From Alphaproteobacteria bacterium (GTDB lineage: Bacteria; Pseudomonadota; Alphaproteobacteria; Rhodobacterales; Rhodobacteraceae), in assembly GCA_003696705.1 (NCBI GenBank), contig RFGD01000203.1, positions 1-7,371 on the forward strand: a stretch of DNA of 7,371 bases, in the 5' to 3' direction. The position numbers were made by a program, and so were the translations under genes. The notes beneath the pieces were generated by a model. It ran no database searches, was not told the origin of the DNA, and saw only the letters and a list, made by a program, of their open reading frames with translations. Below, piece after piece: positions 7,066 through 7,371 of this stretch (position 1 is its first letter; each line of letters starts with the position of its first letter).

Positions 7066-7371
7066 ATGTTGCTCTGTTGTGGCGAAGCGCTGATCGACAT
7101 GCTTCCGGGCCGGACGGATGCCGGCGAGGACGCCTTCGTCCCCCACGCCGGTGGCGCCGTCTTCAACACGGCCATCGCGCTTGGCCGTCTTGGTGCAAGC
7201 GCGGCCATGGTTACGGGCCTTTCCAACGATCTTTTCGGGCAGAAGCTCGAGGCATCCCTTGCCGCGAGCGGCGTCGACGCGACGTTGGCCGTGCGCTCGG
7301 ACCGGCCGACGACCCTTGCCTTCGTCACGCTGAAGGGGGGACAGGCGAGCTACACGTTCTATGACGAGAAC
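7066..7371 (+). CDS. mtlZ: PfkB-family sugar kinase, probable fructokinase, N-terminal part (3' end outside window)
   Basis: The frame is open from the ATG at 7066 to the last base, giving 102 codons of a protein that continues beyond the window. PfkB/ribokinase features are clear: GEALID at residues 6-11 with the substrate-binding aspartate D11, the AGG-x3-N-T-A-x-A-L-G-R-L-G signature at 28-43 with G29, G30 and N34, and GLSNDLFG at 51-58. The product would phosphorylate fructose made by SmoS and MtlK to fructose 6-phosphate. The gene follows mtlK after ten bases, and only a weak ribosome binding site is visible (GGTCGGA, 7057-7063). The catalytic C-terminal half (the GAGD motif) is outside the window, so activity cannot be judged. 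Fructose specificity is inferred from position; 2-keto-3-deoxygluconate kinase is the main alternative. Confidence 0.88.
   Translation, partial: MLLCCGEALIDMLPGRTDAGEDAFVPHAGGAVFNTAIALGRLGASAAMVTGLSNDLFGQKLEASLAASGVDATLAVRSDRPTTLAFVTLKGGQASYTFYDEN

Noticed and set aside
5313..7328. Open frame of 671 codons on the - strand
   Set aside because: It lies opposite smoS, mtlK and mtlZ, whose + strand products carry full catalytic motifs. Long antisense frames are expected in high-GC DNA.

Overview
The window carries a polyol (sorbitol/mannitol) uptake and catabolism operon, all on the + strand and densely packed. The high GC content, the GC-rich third codon positions and the gene order smoE-smoF-smoG-smoK-smoS-mtlK-mtlZ point to an alphaproteobacterium of the Rhodobacter/Paracoccus/Roseobacter group (Rhodobacterales). 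The order matches the polyol operon known from Rhodobacter sphaeroides. This assignment rests on recognised protein families and recalled sequences, not on a database search.

Layout: positions 1-540 hold the C-terminal part of a LacI-family regulator, cut by the left edge. Positions 541-632 are a short AT-richer gap with a -35-like element, a CG-centred near-palindrome that could be the regulator's operator, and a strong ribosome binding site. Next come the periplasmic binding protein (633-1940), a 140-base gap with a strong GC hairpin (1954-1990), two inner-membrane permeases (2081-2947 and 2961-3791), the ATPase (3804-4805), an SDR-type polyol dehydrogenase (4802-5575), a long-chain mannitol 2-dehydrogenase (5577-7055) and the start of a PfkB-family sugar kinase (7066-7371), cut by the right edge.

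How the genes work together: SmoE captures hexitol in the periplasm, and SmoF/SmoG with SmoK import it unphosphorylated at the cost of ATP. SmoS oxidises sorbitol (D-glucitol) and MtlK oxidises mannitol, both to fructose with NAD+. MtlZ would phosphorylate fructose to fructose 6-phosphate for central metabolism. The LacI-type protein is the obvious candidate for sensing the polyol and controlling the promoter in front of smoE.

I found no previously undescribed system. From smoF onward the coding genes are separated by at most 13 bases, or overlap, so there is no room for hidden genes. The points most worth checking are the smoE-smoF hairpin and the operator/promoter region upstream of smoE.
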